Shown here: positions 31,554 through 43,555 of the stretch, piece by piece
Numbering within the stretch: the first letter of the stretch is position 1
How the letters are laid out: every line of letters starts with the position of its first letter
Position numbers and translations under genes: made by a program
DNA from: Petunia secreta
Taxonomy: Eukaryota > Streptophyta > Magnoliopsida > Solanales > Solanaceae
Direction of reading: 5' to 3'
Length of the DNA stretch: 64,000 nucleotides
Assembly (NCBI GenBank): GCA_029990175.1
Contig: JARKIP010000038.1
Location: 25,799,501-25,863,500, forward strand
Notes under the pieces: model-generated
What the model was told of the DNA's origin: nothing
Database searches by the model: none
Seen by the model: the letters and a program-made list of their open reading frames with translations, nothing else

Positions 31554-32274
31554 TGATAAGAATCAAACGCGGAAAAGGTAAAAGGATAAAGAACGAGACG
31601 TAACTCGATCAATAATCTCAAGTAGCAACGGAGAACTCGTTCCGTTACACCCCGAGAGAATGTCAAGAACACCTACGCTAGGCAACTACCCTCGAGCCAA
31701 CTAGGACTCGCAAGTAGAATGGTCGGGGCGGGGTCGTTGTCCAACTAGAATCCACTAGAAGCACACCCAATCAAAGGTTGGTTTTCCATAAACTCAAAGA
31801 GATCCCTCTTTACAATGTTAATTCATCATTCAAAATAGACTAAGGAATAAAATAAGCTATCTAGCTATTTATAGAGGTTTCTAGGCATTAAGTAAAAGGT
31901 CTATAATGCCCACAAGCTAGGCTTTAAGCTAAAAGACCATGCAAGGTCAAAATAGTAACTTTAAACTTGAAATCCCGTGCTTCAGCAAATCGGGCGGAGC
32001 GCCCGTTTCTTGGGAGGAGCGCCCACAAAGTTGATCAGTGGAGGGGGCTGGGCGGAGCGCCTGGGGGCTGGGCGGAGCACCTGAGACAAGTGTATCTTAG
32101 GCGGAGCGCCTGGTTTGCCTAGGCGGAGCGCCTGGCTGTCTGTGGGGTGGAGTACCGGTGCTCCATCGTCTAAACATGCTTGAATCATCTCCGAAGCTCT
32201 TGCCCTTGCATCCTTTGCCTCTTCCAAGCCTGATACATGTTGGAAAGGTGTCTTGGCTCATTTGGTTCTTATCA
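31554..32274 (-). repeat. 5' LTR of the Gag-only element
   Basis: Direct repeat of 26292-27018 with few differences, including a 6-bp deletion near 31765. It carries the GGCGGAGCGCC array at about 31992-32160. CATAG follows. Confidence 0.93.
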
Positions 32275-32279
32275 CATAG

Positions 32280-32690
32280 TGTGATTCTTCCCAACGCGTG
32301 TGCTCTTCTTCTTCGATGTTATATACTGTCATAACCATATCATCCTTCTTATTCTTTTGTTTTTTTTTTTTTTTTGGTTAAAAAATATTCTTAATAACAT
32401 TCTTGGTGAAATATAATTTATGTATTTGACGGCAATCTTTAAGTATTAATGATATATGCTTTGTGTAATATATGTATATTTCATATGTATCATAGTACAT
32501 CTCATCTGCATTCGAAACTATTAAATTTACACTATTAATTAATATATTGTTATCATATATCGTTACCAAACAAAATATATCATATATCTCAATAATCTAA
32601 TATATTCCATTAATATACAAATATATGTGGTATATGGAAAAGAAAGGAATTGAGTTCAAATATGGGGTGGCTGCCTTTGAAATGAGAAAA
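32280..32690. other. AT-rich spacer
   Basis: Contains a T run at 32357-32374 and TATATG-rich sequence. No gene or element ends are seen. Confidence 0.6.
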
Positions 32691-34445
32691 TGACCAATTG
32701 TTTTCTTGTTGTAAGAATAACACGACCTGAAACTTTAACTAGGCCGTGCGGGCACCCGACTACCACCTCTAGACCTATCAGACGAACTCTATAAGCTTAA
32801 CTCAAGACGGATGATATGAAAATAACTTACAAATCATAAACCTTACTTGAAAATACTTGAATCTTAACATAAACAATATAAGACGACTCCAAAGTCAAAT
32901 AAAGACACGTATAAAACACGTATCGTAGACATAAACCGATATATTTACAAGCTGTCTGAATAACACATCTACTATCTAAAATACATAAGTCTAGAGGTTT
33001 TGAAATATGACATCTACGAAATCAAAAAGATACATATATCTCCAGAAGAGAGCAAAACAAGATAAAACTAGAATATCTACAACCAATGGCCTCAATGAAC
33101 AAGTTGTGGCACCGTAGACAACTAGAAAAGAGTTATGTTCCTCAATTACGCTGCGCTTGACTAGGTTCGGGAGCAGAATCTGCCGAAATGAAAATACAAC
33201 ACAAGAAATAGTTAGAGAGTGAGTCATAAGGACTCAGTAGGCGGCGAATAGCTACACTCGAAAATTAGATAACTAGCCAGAGAAATAGAAAGTAACGACG
33301 TATAACAGATAAACAATGCCCGAATAAGCAAGTAGCAGCCATGCGGATGACAAACACATATAAGAATATGAAATGAATGCAAGTACGATGCAGTGGGGTC
33401 GTATGTGCCCAATAGATAGAGTAGATCCTCCTACTCAGAGCCGGAATCCTAGAATCCTCATGGTGTAGTAAGTACGCCCTATCGGCAGCTATTCACGTAA
33501 AGAACACGTGAATATAATATCCAAAAGGTCAAAGGCCATCAAAAAAGCTGATAGAATCACCTACCTCAAGGCCTGTGCCGATAATGCTACTGTGCAACCT
33601 CCTTTCCTTGCCGACGTCCCTAAAAAATATTCCTCTCTGAGCCAAGCAAGTTCAAATGCATATATAAGTGCCTGAAAAATGACTTTTTGATGTTTTAACG
33701 GAGAAAGAGAGAAAATTACCAAAATACTCTTGGGTCGGACTTAGCAAAAACTCAGAAATTACCGGACTCCTCATAGCCCTACGAGTCCAATGATATTATT
33801 AGTTTTCATAATTGAATTCAATTTAATCAAATTCCCCAAATTTCATAATTTTTAAGGTTCTAACCCAATTTTCCTAATTAAGTTTCAAGAGATTCAAGTT
33901 TGGAAATCATGAACTAAAGAAATTAGTTAACTTAGAATCAATACCTGATATTATCTAGTGAGTTTGTGCTTCAAATTCCCTTTGAAACCGATTAGAATTG
34001 CTTAGGATCGAATAGGAAATGCATTGGGTCAGCTAGAGCCTTTTTTTTTTTGTTTAATAAAAAAGGCCTATGGCAACGATACTAAATCTATTGGGGTAGG
34101 TGGAAAAAGCATTGCGATAGCACCAAAAAATGCACCTGCAACAGCTGGTGCGACGTTTTAGGTCCAAACAGACATACGAAGCTCGGAATGATCCCAAATT
34201 TTATATAGAAGCCATAAAACACTCGTATGACATGCTCGTAAAGACAGAGTTCGAATCGGATCGCCGAAATTCAAGATAGGGGTCCCATGGAAAGAGGTCA
34301 ATTTCTTAGCTTTAATAACTTTAGAGAAAACTATTCAAATGACCTCGGATTTCACTTCCGAAAGTTATCATAGTTTACAAAAGATCATACGAACCTAACA
34401 CAACTTTAAATTTCTACGAAGCTCATTTACTCAAATTGAGCTCGG
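32690..34445. repeat. Dispersed LTR-like repeat, copy 2
   Basis: 33682-34445 matches 12449-13270. The preceding kilobase (ACACGACCTGAAACTT onward) has the wording of a chromovirus-type gypsy LTR or 5' region, but no paired LTR or coding domain is found. It ends abruptly at an A-rich junction with the upstream region of the next gene. Confidence 0.6.
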
Positions 34446-34779
34446 AAAAAAAATAGTAATAATAACTTTTTTTGATGAAAGTTGTTGGCCCACTACTCTT
34501 GGGATGCAACAACATCGCTCCTTGCAATGGTGAACCCATACTTTTGAAATCTTGAATCCGCCTCTAACTACATAGGGTAAACAATAAAATAATATATTTG
34601 TAATTTATAAGTGGTACCATATTTAAATGGTAGTCAATAAAATTAATTCTTGTACATTAGGTAGTAATGAAAAAATCCCAAATATTTAATTAGAAATGCC
34701 ATGCGTTATGGCGTTTACACAATTTTGAGATAAAAAATCTGACAAACCCATATATTGAAACTTGAATTTTTTTTCACAC

Positions 34780-34817
<38 letters not shown>

Positions 34818-36156
34818 GGAAAAGAAAAAATAAATTGTTGCTATTATCTGCCTACCTCTATTGATAGGTTACTGCTTTTAGGATTTTGCTGTAATGGTGT
34901 TTAGACCACAACTTTTCTTTATTTATTTATTTTATTTTTTATTTTTACAAAAAAGAATCTTATATTGGCTCTTTAATTTGTGTAGCTTATAGCGTCGTGA
35001 CTCTTTAGCTACTCTATTTAGTAGAATTCTACGTGGTGAGCTCTTGGCCTTGTTCAATGGAGATGTCCTCCTCTCATAAATAAATGAAGCAAGAAGGGAG
35101 ACGTAGGTTGGGAGACATAGGTTGTAGCTTTTGAAATTGTTAGATATTTTTAATGCTTTTCTAACAAGAAGGAAAAGTTGAAAACTAGTATTTTCAAAGG
35201 CGTATTCGGAGCGATCTTAGGGCGAGGGGTAGCAAAAATGCACCGGGTGGCTTGCCCGAGCATAGGTTCTGAAAGGCGTAAGCCACACAATTTTTAGCAT
35301 ATTGGGGCGTATGCTTAGACGTTGAGCAAGTTTCGGTGCGTATGTCCCAAAAATATCAAATTAAAATATGTTTCTCAATGAATTATGTTCTTAAGGCATA
35401 CGCTAAAATACCAACTTGCTAATTAAATTTTCAAAAGTTTTAATTATTTCTTAGTTGTAGTAATTTTTACTCTTACCCATACATAATTTTTGAATTTTCT
35501 CTAATTTATACTAATTTTCTTATTCTTATGTGATTTATGTTTGTTTAAAATATTTCAATAATTTAATACATAAAATATTAAATAGTAGTTATCCATGGCA
35601 ACTCACAGTATCTCGCGGCTTACGCCTCGCCCCGCCCCGCCCCTTGTAAAATTTTATGTGCCTATGTGTCTTGTGCGTGTTAGTGTTTTACACACAAGAA
35701 TTGGCTAAGTGATGGCTTACAATTTTCAGTTTTACACAGTACTGTTGGAAAACAGCTTTCGCCCTTCACCTTGGACACCAATGAATATTAACATATAAGA
35801 GCCCGATATATGTTTCGGGTGACTTGAACTTAACTTTATGTACTCTATTCTTGGACGTGTACATACAAAAAGTTAATTAACGTACTTACTTGTTTCGGCA
35901 GGGCAGGAAATCCTTTGCAACTTTTTTTTAATCAAAGCAAGTTGGGATCATTAATGAAGGTAGGGGACATTTTTTCATGGAAAAGGGGCATAGGTTTTTG
36001 CATACTCCTTAGAAATTGTATCATGTGACGCTTTTCGCTACACTATATAACAGCACGGCTAATATATACATTAGAAAACAGTCCTAATAAAGTGGTTCAA
36101 ACTCTACTGGACCTTATAATTAGTGCATAGTTTTGCCTATCTGCACACTTCTCAGA
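34446..36156 (+). promoter_or_regulatory. Upstream region of the 5-beta-reductase-like gene (module 3)
   Basis: The same succession as units 1-3, here joined to the gene. It includes an A run at 34780-34815. The last 690 bp are nearly identical to modules 1 and 2. TATATAA stands at 36054-36060, about 100 bp before the ATG, so the leader should be about 65-75 bases. Confidence 0.8.
36054..36060 (+). promoter_or_regulatory. TATA box of the 5-beta-reductase-like gene
   Basis: TATATAA in CACTATATAACAG lies 97 bp upstream of the ATG. It is conserved in the two orphan modules. Confidence 0.65.
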
Positions 36157-37470
36157 ATGAACTGGTGGTTGTCGAGATCTGTCAATACTTCACAGGTAAC
36201 AACATGTCACGATCTAAGACTTTGGAATTTCTTAAATTTCCATCTGCTATTATAATTCTGTTAGTGTTTAAATTTTCTTGTCAAATATTCACAGGCATTT
36301 GTGTCAAAAACTGTTGGTTCCCAGCAAAATGCCCATTCTTACGAAACAGAAGGAAGCTACCAAAATGTTGGCCTGGTCATTGGAGTCACCGGTCTAGTCG
36401 GCAACAGCTTGGCTGAAACGCTCTCTGCCTCTGACACGCCAGGCGGTCCGTGGAAGGTCTATGGAGTGGCACGACGAGTGCAACAGTTCTGGAATGCTAA
36501 AGTCAAATTTATTCAGTGCGACGTGTCGGTGGCAGCTGATACTCAAGCCAAGTTATCCACCCTGGAAGATGTGACGCACATCTTCTGGGTAACTTCAGCC
36601 TTTGACACCTTTGATGCCAAAAGCTGCGAGATTAATGCAGCCATGTTTCGCAATGTCCTCACTGCTGTCATCCCAAATGCACCTAATTTGCGTCACATAT
36701 GTCTTCAGACTGGTTCAACGCATTACATGGGGTTAATAAGATCACTTGATGGGACGCATCATGTTATCACCCAAGATCCGCCGTTCACTGAAGACATGGG
36801 AAGGTTGAAAGACGTTCACTGCTTTTATTACACGTTAGAAGATGTACTACTTGATGAGATCTCTAGAAAACCAAGTATAACATGGTCAGTCCATAGGCCT
36901 GATCTGATTCTCGGGTTTTCGCCCTGTAGCTCATTGAACATTGTTGGAACACTCTGCGTGTATGCAACAATATGCAAATACGAGAGCATACCACTGAAGT
37001 TTCCAGGGACAAAAGCTGTTTGGGATAGTTACTTCTTTGATGCATCAGACGCTGATTTGGTGGCGGAGCATCAAATCTGGGCAGCACTCTGTCCACAGGC
37101 GAAGAACAAAGCATTCAACATCACAAATGGCGATGTTTTCAAATGGAAGCATTTGTGGAAGGTGTTGGCAAAACAGATCGGAGTAGAATATGTTGAATTC
37201 GACGAGTCCGAAAAACGTATTTTCTTGTCAGAAATAATGATGAACAAGGGTCCAGTATGGGATAAGATTGTGAGAGATAATAACTTAGTTTCCACCAGGT
37301 TAGAAGAGGTTGGCTTGTGGCAATTTGCAGATGCGGTACTGGGAGCAGGGAACAACAAGTTGTGCAGCATGAATCGCAGCAGAGAGCATGGTTTCGTGGG
37401 CTTCAGAAATTCCACTAATTCTTTCATTTATTGGATACAGAAGGCCAAAGATAACAGATTAATTCCATAA
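36157..37470 (+). CDS. Progesterone 5-beta-reductase / iridoid synthase-like protein (PRISE family SDR)
   Basis: Two exons: 36157-36195 (MNWWLSRSVNTSQ) and 36295-37470, with a 99-bp GT-AG intron, phase 0, 404 residues. This split and MxWW start are typical of the PRISE/VEP1 family, which reduces enone or enal substrates with NADPH (progesterone, 8-oxogeranial) in the cytosol. Seen: the Rossmann motif GVTGLVG at 43-49, YGVARR at about 69-74, WVTSAFD at about 111-117, HYMG at 156-159, FYYTLED with the family Tyr at about 190-196 and SVHRP at about 211-215. The conserved Lys before HY is Thr155 here (STHYMG in place of the family's KHY-G), so activity is doubtful. The reading is otherwise open to the usual C-terminus. 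An AATAAA lies near 37491. Confidence 0.9.
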
Positions 37471-39320
37471 TCTTCACTTCATCATATCATTTAATAAAAG
37501 GAATTTGCACTTTAAACCATGTAAGAATTTTTACCGGGTAAGTTAATCTGTTATAATTTATATACGGGAACTATCTCGGAGAGTGGCTTAGTAGCTAGTA
37601 GTTTTGTAGTTGTTGTCATAATCCATGTCGCTTAGGTAAAATAATGTAATAACTCTTGAAAGGAAAATAACTTGAGAATAGCAAATATCTTTCAGAAATC
37701 ACAGGTACAACACCTTCCAATATCAAAGAAGAATTCTGCCAACAAATCGAGATGCAACATAGAAGCAAACATCAAAATATCTCTACCCACAGATCCTATT
37801 TTCAGAAGCTCTTCTCAGCACCACAGAATACATAAATACCCATGGGGGTGCAAGCACAAGAGGCAATGACATAGTCTTCAGAGGAGAATACTTGTCACCG
37901 CCTTCTACCACTCAGTCTATTTCACATTAGAAAAAGAACAGAAGATCATGAGTATTAAGGAAAGGAAGCTTACGGTAAAGAAATTCTGGATAAAGCAAAC
38001 TCAAACACAAGTTACACATTGGGTAATGGTGTAAGTATCTAACTTACAGAGGCAATGACGCCTCAGGCTGGACGCAGCAATGGTGCAATTGCCGTTTAGG
38101 TAGTAACACATTGGTTACATATAGGCGAACTATACTTTTAATCATCATATGATAAGGTACCAACTCAAACACAAAGTTTGGCCTAGTAACTTGACTTTTA
38201 TAATTTCACGGAACACCAAAAGCAAGCCTTAAGAATCAACAAAGTTATTTAAGCAACAGTGACCATCAGTTTGTACCTTGGCATCATAATAGATGAGTAT
38301 CATTTGTAGAATTCTATAGCATCTGCACCCAGCCACCCACCATCACGCTGTCTATCAACATTCACAAGGCAACTTTCAGATCTTACCTACTCTATGAGAA
38401 AATAGAATTTGGCCGACCAATAAGTATTAGTAGTATATAGTTTTATGAAAGCAAGAAATTATGCCAAGTTTAAATTACAATAGAACTTTGAGAGTAGACA
38501 TGCTTGTTAATAGAATTTGGAAGATTATGCAAACTGCAAAAGCTCTAACCTTTCTTTGGCTTTAACTCCGTAATATATTGATAGTAGCAAGTAGAAGAAA
38601 TCCAACAGATTTGAGCAATAGACTTTGTAGCATGAATCAACCATATTATGAGAAATAAGAAAATGACAGATCAATAATGCACATTAATTACCACCTTAGT
38701 ATGTAAATTACACAAAGAATGTGCATCCAGTGGTGAAATTCTTTTATAGATAGATGCTATATTCTAACTCTAATAGGATTTTATTTTGTCTCTTTGTTCA
38801 TGATAAGGAATAGTAGTAGTACGAAAATCCAGAGATTGTAAATTATAATTTTAACTTGGTTGGCAAGATTAATTTTTAATTTGAATATAATTACTAAATA
38901 TTATTTTTAATTATATTTTAAAAGTGAAATGACTATTTTGTCAATTATAGAGTATTTTAATGAAGGGTAAAAAAATCGGGTGACAGTCCTACGGACTTCG
39001 TGCTTTAGATAGATAAATAGATAGATATTCACTGGCTGTTTATGTATTAATCCCTAAAAAAATGACATAGGAGATTTGTAAAAATAAAACGTGTAAACTT
39101 CTATTTAAAATGTAAGCACATGGAATCATTTTATTATCTTTGTTTGCATTACCTACTGAAAATGCTGCAAGCGTACATCATGTTGTCTTTCTTTGTTTTG
39201 ATTCAATTATGATAATTGTCTTTATTAACGGGAAACTGTTGCTAGAATTAGAGTAAACTCCATTCTCTTTCTATCACTCACCACCCTTCTCCTACCCATA
39301 TATACTAACATTACTGCCCT
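37471..39320. other. Intergenic region without recognised genes
   Basis: AT-rich. It includes the likely 3' end of the upstream gene (AATAAAAG at about 37491) and a short TAGA-type run near 39006. No ORF with recognisable features. Confidence 0.6.
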
Positions 39321-40640
39321 ATATCTTATGGGGAATACTTTGAGCTAACCATTTGTTCAGTTGGTGTTGCACAGTTTGAATCCATCCTAGTTAACATGTT
39401 TGTGATCACTTCATTTGAAGTTAACATGAGTGTGCTCACACTCATGCATGTCTGATTCATTTGGCTCAAATCGAGATGTTGGGTTCCTCCATGGCAACTT
39501 ATTTCGCCTTGATGACTCTGGGCAACTGATGTATCCAGAATTGCGATTTGAAAGCTTTCCTTCCTCATCAACTCTAATTTTAGAGCTACTTCTGGTATGC
39601 ACATCGTCTCAAGTTATAGTTGGCCACTCGAGTAAGTTTTTCTTGAATTCCTTACATTTCTCCGAGCTTTCGTCATTCAGATTGTGGGTAAAACCCATTA
39701 TCGCCAAGCCATCCTCCAAGATAGGCATAAGCATTTGTTCCTTTTAGAACCGGTCCATGAAATCTCGGAGAGGTTTCCGAAATCTCTGCTTAACTTGGAA
39801 GATATCTTCCTTCTTTTTGTGAATATTCTCAGTGACCATGTAGGCTTTAATGAATAGTTCAGCCAATTCATCAAATGACCCGATAGATTTCTCGAGCAGA
39901 TGCATATACCACGCCAGAGCTCCTTTTTTCAATGTCTCTCTAAATTTCTTAAGCAGCACCGACTCCAACTCCAAATCAGTCAAGTCGTTTCCACTCACCA
40001 TCTCAATATACTTGATGATATGGTCAGTGGAGTCGGACGTGCCATCATATTACTTCAATATTGGCAACTTAAACTTCTTATGAATAGCTTCCGGAGCAGC
40101 TTCTGGCTTGAACGCTTGTTGTTTGTACTTTTTGATGTCTATCAGCTTGATAGACTTTGGTCCTCCCAGGATCCGTTCCAACCTTTCTTCAAATTTTGCT
40201 TCGAACTCTATTTTTCTATTTCTCCAATTGGTCCATCGGGACACTTTGTGGTACTATTCCTGCGGTCTCAGCTACTACGGTCGTTTTTCCAGACCCACCG
40301 GCACCAGTTCCAGAAGCAAGAGGTTTCCCTGCTCCCTGAGGAACTGAAGTCGGAGTGCCTCCCGCTAAAACTGCGGGCAGTGTGACTGAAAAGCCTAATA
40401 CTTTCGGAAAGAGCTTACAGTGCATTGCTCACATGTTCATTCAGTTTTGCCTTATCGGCAAAAAAATGGGTTTTCATCTCTATATGTCTGTTTTGTTCCA
40501 CCAGTGTTTCACGTAGTTGAATCATGAAATCTTTGAGGAAAACTTGCCATGAACTGGACTCGGGCTTTTCCTCCTCATTTCCACTCCTCAAACGTCTTGG
40601 AGGCGAATTCTCCCTTGAACTTTTCGGTCGCAAGGGCTGA
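39320..40640 (-). pseudogene. Ty3/gypsy Gag fragment
   Basis: The minus strand from about 40633 reads an Arg/Ser/Glu-rich N-terminus, a Gly/Thr-rich linker, then a capsid core at about 40001-39744 with FRETLKKGALAWYMHLLEK and QRFRKPLRDFMDRF. This is the retrotrans_gag fold signature. Stops and shifts break it, and no pol follows on the left. A primer site and LTR lie at 40814 and beyond. Confidence 0.8.
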
Positions 40641-40813
40641 TCACTTTGGGAATGAATGGATTAAGCATCATCACAGTTTCATTTCCAACCACTAGATTGA
40701 CTACATTAGCATGAGTCCGTATGGGACGTAAAGTTTCTTCAACCATCTCGTCGCTAACATGGGTGAACGAAATTCTAGAAAGAGACTGTAATCTTGGAAT
40801 AATTCAATTGCTT

Positions 40814-40833
40814 GAGCCCCACGGTGGGCGTCA
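40814..40833 (-). promoter_or_regulatory. Primer binding site, tRNA-Lys-like
   Basis: Minus strand TGACGCCCACCGTGGGGCTC matches the complement of the tRNA-Lys 3' end apart from A for G at position 3. It fits a gypsy element read leftward. Confidence 0.75.
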
Positions 40834-40836
40834 AAA

Positions 40837-41400
40837 TGTATGACCAAAAATTGACTCTTTAGCATTACAATTGAATTTATACTTTAGGGTTACAAACAAT
40901 CAATTATATGAAGACGACGGATAACAACTAAGAAAGAAAATAGATCAATAAGTATAATGAACAAGAACACAAACACAATATTATTGCTTGAATATCGAGA
41001 TTACAATTTGACAGAGTTTCGGCATATATATGTAATCAGTGGCGGAGCTAGCATTGTAGTACGGGGTTCGGCCGAACCCGTAATTTTGACCAAATTATGT
41101 ATATTTGTCTTGAAAAAAATATTTTATATGTATTAATTATTAATTTAGAACCCCCTAACTTAGAAGGTCTAGAATTATGAACCCCAAAACTTTAAAATCT
41201 GACTTCGCCTCTGTATGTAATGATTATACAAATGAAAGGGGAGGGATATTACTAGTTGAGCACCAAAGCCTCTATCCACGTTTTCCACTTCCAAGCTCCC
41301 CACATTCTGTTTGTAAGAAGTGCACGTTCTTAGGTGCATGCGTGGGCATCGTGGGTAGTTTCGAGTCACGGGAGGTGCAGTTATATAGATGATATGAAGA
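40837..41400 (-). repeat. Probable 5' LTR of the gypsy fragment
   Basis: Starts (plus orientation) TGTATGACC next to the primer site. The right end is not resolved. A hAT-type MITE is inserted at 41037-41213. Confidence 0.5.
41037..41213. mobile_element. hAT-type MITE
   Basis: 177 bp with ends CAGTGGCGGAGCT and GACTTCGCCTCTG, flanked by the exact 8-bp repeat TATGTAAT (41029-41036, 41214-41221). Confidence 0.9.
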
Positions 41401-41579
41401 AGATAATTGAGGAAGAGGAGATCGCAGAGAGAGAATGAGAGTAATTCCAATAACTGAATTGAAACTAATTCTACACAGTTAGGTATTTAACTAACTAGGC
41501 TAATCATAACGGAAATACGAATGACTAAAATGCCCATGCATCCTAAATCTCTTATTTAACTAATTCAGCTTCCTTAATA

Positions 41580-41862
41580 CTCCCCCTCAAGCTAGGTTAT
41601 GCAAAGATGTTAGACAATCTTAGCTTGGACATCAAATACACATGTTGAACTTTGTTCAATCCTTTTGTTAAAAGATCTGCAGGTTGATTCTTGGTGGAAA
41701 TGTGTTTAGTTTCAATCAACTATTTCTGAATTTTTTTCCTTATAAAGTGGCAGTCTATCTCAATATGTTTTGTTCTTTCATGGAACACTGGATTGGCTGC
41801 TATCTGCAATGATGATTTGCTGTCATTTAACACCTTAATAGGAGATCCAATTTCCATCCCAA
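41580..41862 (-). pseudogene. Copia RNase H C-terminus and purine tract
   Basis: The minus strand reads NPVFHERTKHIEIDCHFI, then PADLLTKGLNKVQH, the standard end of copia RNase H. A CTTGAGGGGGAGTA purine tract follows at about 41578-41593. The neighbouring 41400-41580 is probably its 3' LTR. Confidence 0.83.
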
Positions 41863-41863
41863 C

Positions 41864-42029
41864 TTCTTCGGAAGAATATCCGTATAAAGCTTTTCTGGGC
41901 CGAAGTCTTTGGCTTTCCTCTCCCTCTTTTTCCCCTTCTTATCTACTGAAGGGGCGGCAGCAGGTGGCGGCAACAGCGGTGGGGGGAGGGGGTAACTCCG
42001 GCGTCGGTTATGTTTTGAGATGAAGACAT
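41864..42029 (-). pseudogene. Antisense ORF near the 3' end of a Tat-type gypsy element
   Basis: The minus strand starts MSSSQNITDAGVTPSP, then Pro/Ala-rich, then VDKKGKKRERKAKDFG after a shift in a G/C run. It lies opposite to the purine tract and LTR at 42388-43555. It has its own TATA (TATAAATA at 42195-42202 on the minus strand). Extra antisense ORFs between pol and 3' LTR are known in Tat-lineage gypsy elements. The left end is cut by the copia fragment. Confidence 0.55.
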
Positions 42030-42387
42030 TGTGCAGCAAGTTTAGCAAATTGTAGCAAATTGAAGCAGTTAACTTAAAGATTTGAAGCAAGAGCTGATGA
42101 AAACAAGCGAAGAATTCTGAAAATTTGCTTGAAGGTTTTGAGAATTTTGAAAGATTTGGAAGTTGTAAAGTTTGTAAAGTGAAGTTGAAATTGGTATTTA
42201 TAAAGCAAGGATCATCATTGCCTTGCGAACCGCTGAAACTGCCACCCGCACGATTTCTGACACGTGCGGCGATGGGAAGTTGAGGCGACAGCCTAACGTT
42301 TCAAAATGAAGGGACACAAACGTTCCACGTATTTTCCCGCCTAAATATTCAAGCCACTTGCCAAGTTTACGAACACACGACTCGGCA

Positions 42388-42398
42388 AGTGGGGGGAC
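42388..42398 (+). promoter_or_regulatory. Polypurine tract of the Tat-type element
   Basis: AAGTGGGGGGAC lies just before TATCTGTATTGG, the usual form of the Tat/Ogre-type junction. Confidence 0.7.
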
Positions 42399-42402
42399 TA
42401 TC

Positions 42403-43555
42403 TGTATTGGTCGATTTCTGTTCGATCGCAAGAAGAATGCGTTCGATTGTGCGATAAGGCCATGGTTGGTTCCGAAGACGTACTTGGAGAAGATCGATGT
42501 GGAACGACTTCGATGAAGTGATACGATCGTTTACGACGTGGCGTGATCGAAAAATTCACGACAGCTGTTTGGATAGATGGTGATAACTGACCTTATCCCA
42601 TTTTTATCGGAATGGAATCAGCGTATTCCATGGGACGTGGACTGTTGAAGAAACGTGAGAAGTCAAGAGTTCCTCTAGGGTTGATCATCTCCACTTCAAG
42701 CTATAAAAGGGCCTCACTCTCCACATTTGAGGACACGTTCATCTGAATATTACTGTCATTCTTCTGCTATACATTTACTCATTACACTATTGTTGTTCTC
42801 AGATATATCATAATTAATCTACTGTCATCATCCAAGCAAACATTGTATTAAATCCCAATCGTGGTTTGGTTCAAGCGTGGAGGCAGACTCGTCTATTCCA
42901 TTGAAGCACCAACCTTCGATTCTTCAATACAATAAGCTTTTACTGCTTTATTTATTTATTCATTTATTATTGTTTGTTCCGCTGATTACATGCTATTACC
43001 ATTACTTGTTACTTTGATTCATCGCACTCGATCTCATTGATCTGTTACCATTACCTTGATCGTATAATTGGTCCACTATTTAATTTGCTTATTGATATCA
43101 AACATATCAAGTGAACTGCTATTGTTGTTTTTCGATCGCATTATTATCTGATTGAATACATTCTAGTCGATCGCATTTACTTATCATTATATTTGTCATT
43201 GAATCTAGTTAAAATCAAATATTCAACGTCAAACGAATTTAATATATAGTTTGCCTTCGGTAGAAACTTGCCTGAAATCAGATCATCGTAAATTGCTTAT
43301 TCATCGTTTACCTCAATTTGTCTTATTACGTGTGTCTTCGAATTGTTCATTTTGATTACAAAATCGAATTTGTCTATTTATCTCTTCGTAACTGACATTT
43401 GCATTGTCTTCGAATTAAGGCCCTAAAAATCGACTACTTGACAAAGTAAATTGCTCATCAACCGATCGAATTGAGATATAAAACGGTCGCTTTAGACTCA
43501 ACTAAGTATAAATTTAATTGTAAAACCAGAAATACATTTTTAGGAAATACAGCAA
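42403..43555 (+). repeat. 3' LTR of a Tat-type gypsy element
   Basis: Begins TGTATTGGTCG after the purine tract and has a TATA box CTATAAAAGG at 42701-42710. The right end is estimated because no second LTR is present. Confidence 0.6.

Larger units (their letters stand above)
26292..32274 (-). mobile_element. Complete Gag-only gypsy-type LTR element (TR-GAG-like) with accessory ORF
   Basis: Two nearly identical LTRs (26292-27018 and 31554-32274) begin TGATAAGAA and end TTCTTATCA. CATAG repeats lie outside. A perfect initiator-Met primer site lies next to the right LTR and a purine-rich tract next to the left one, so transcription is leftward. The interior has a full Gag but no protease, RT, RNase H or integrase. 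In their place is an acidic reading frame also found in the element at 49262. The high LTR similarity suggests a fairly recent insertion, made with another element's enzymes. Confidence 0.93.

Noticed and set aside
36123..36416. 97-codon ORF overlapping the PRISE start
   Set aside because: It reads through intron 1 in a different frame. Splicing 36195 to 36295 gives the family-typical N-terminus.
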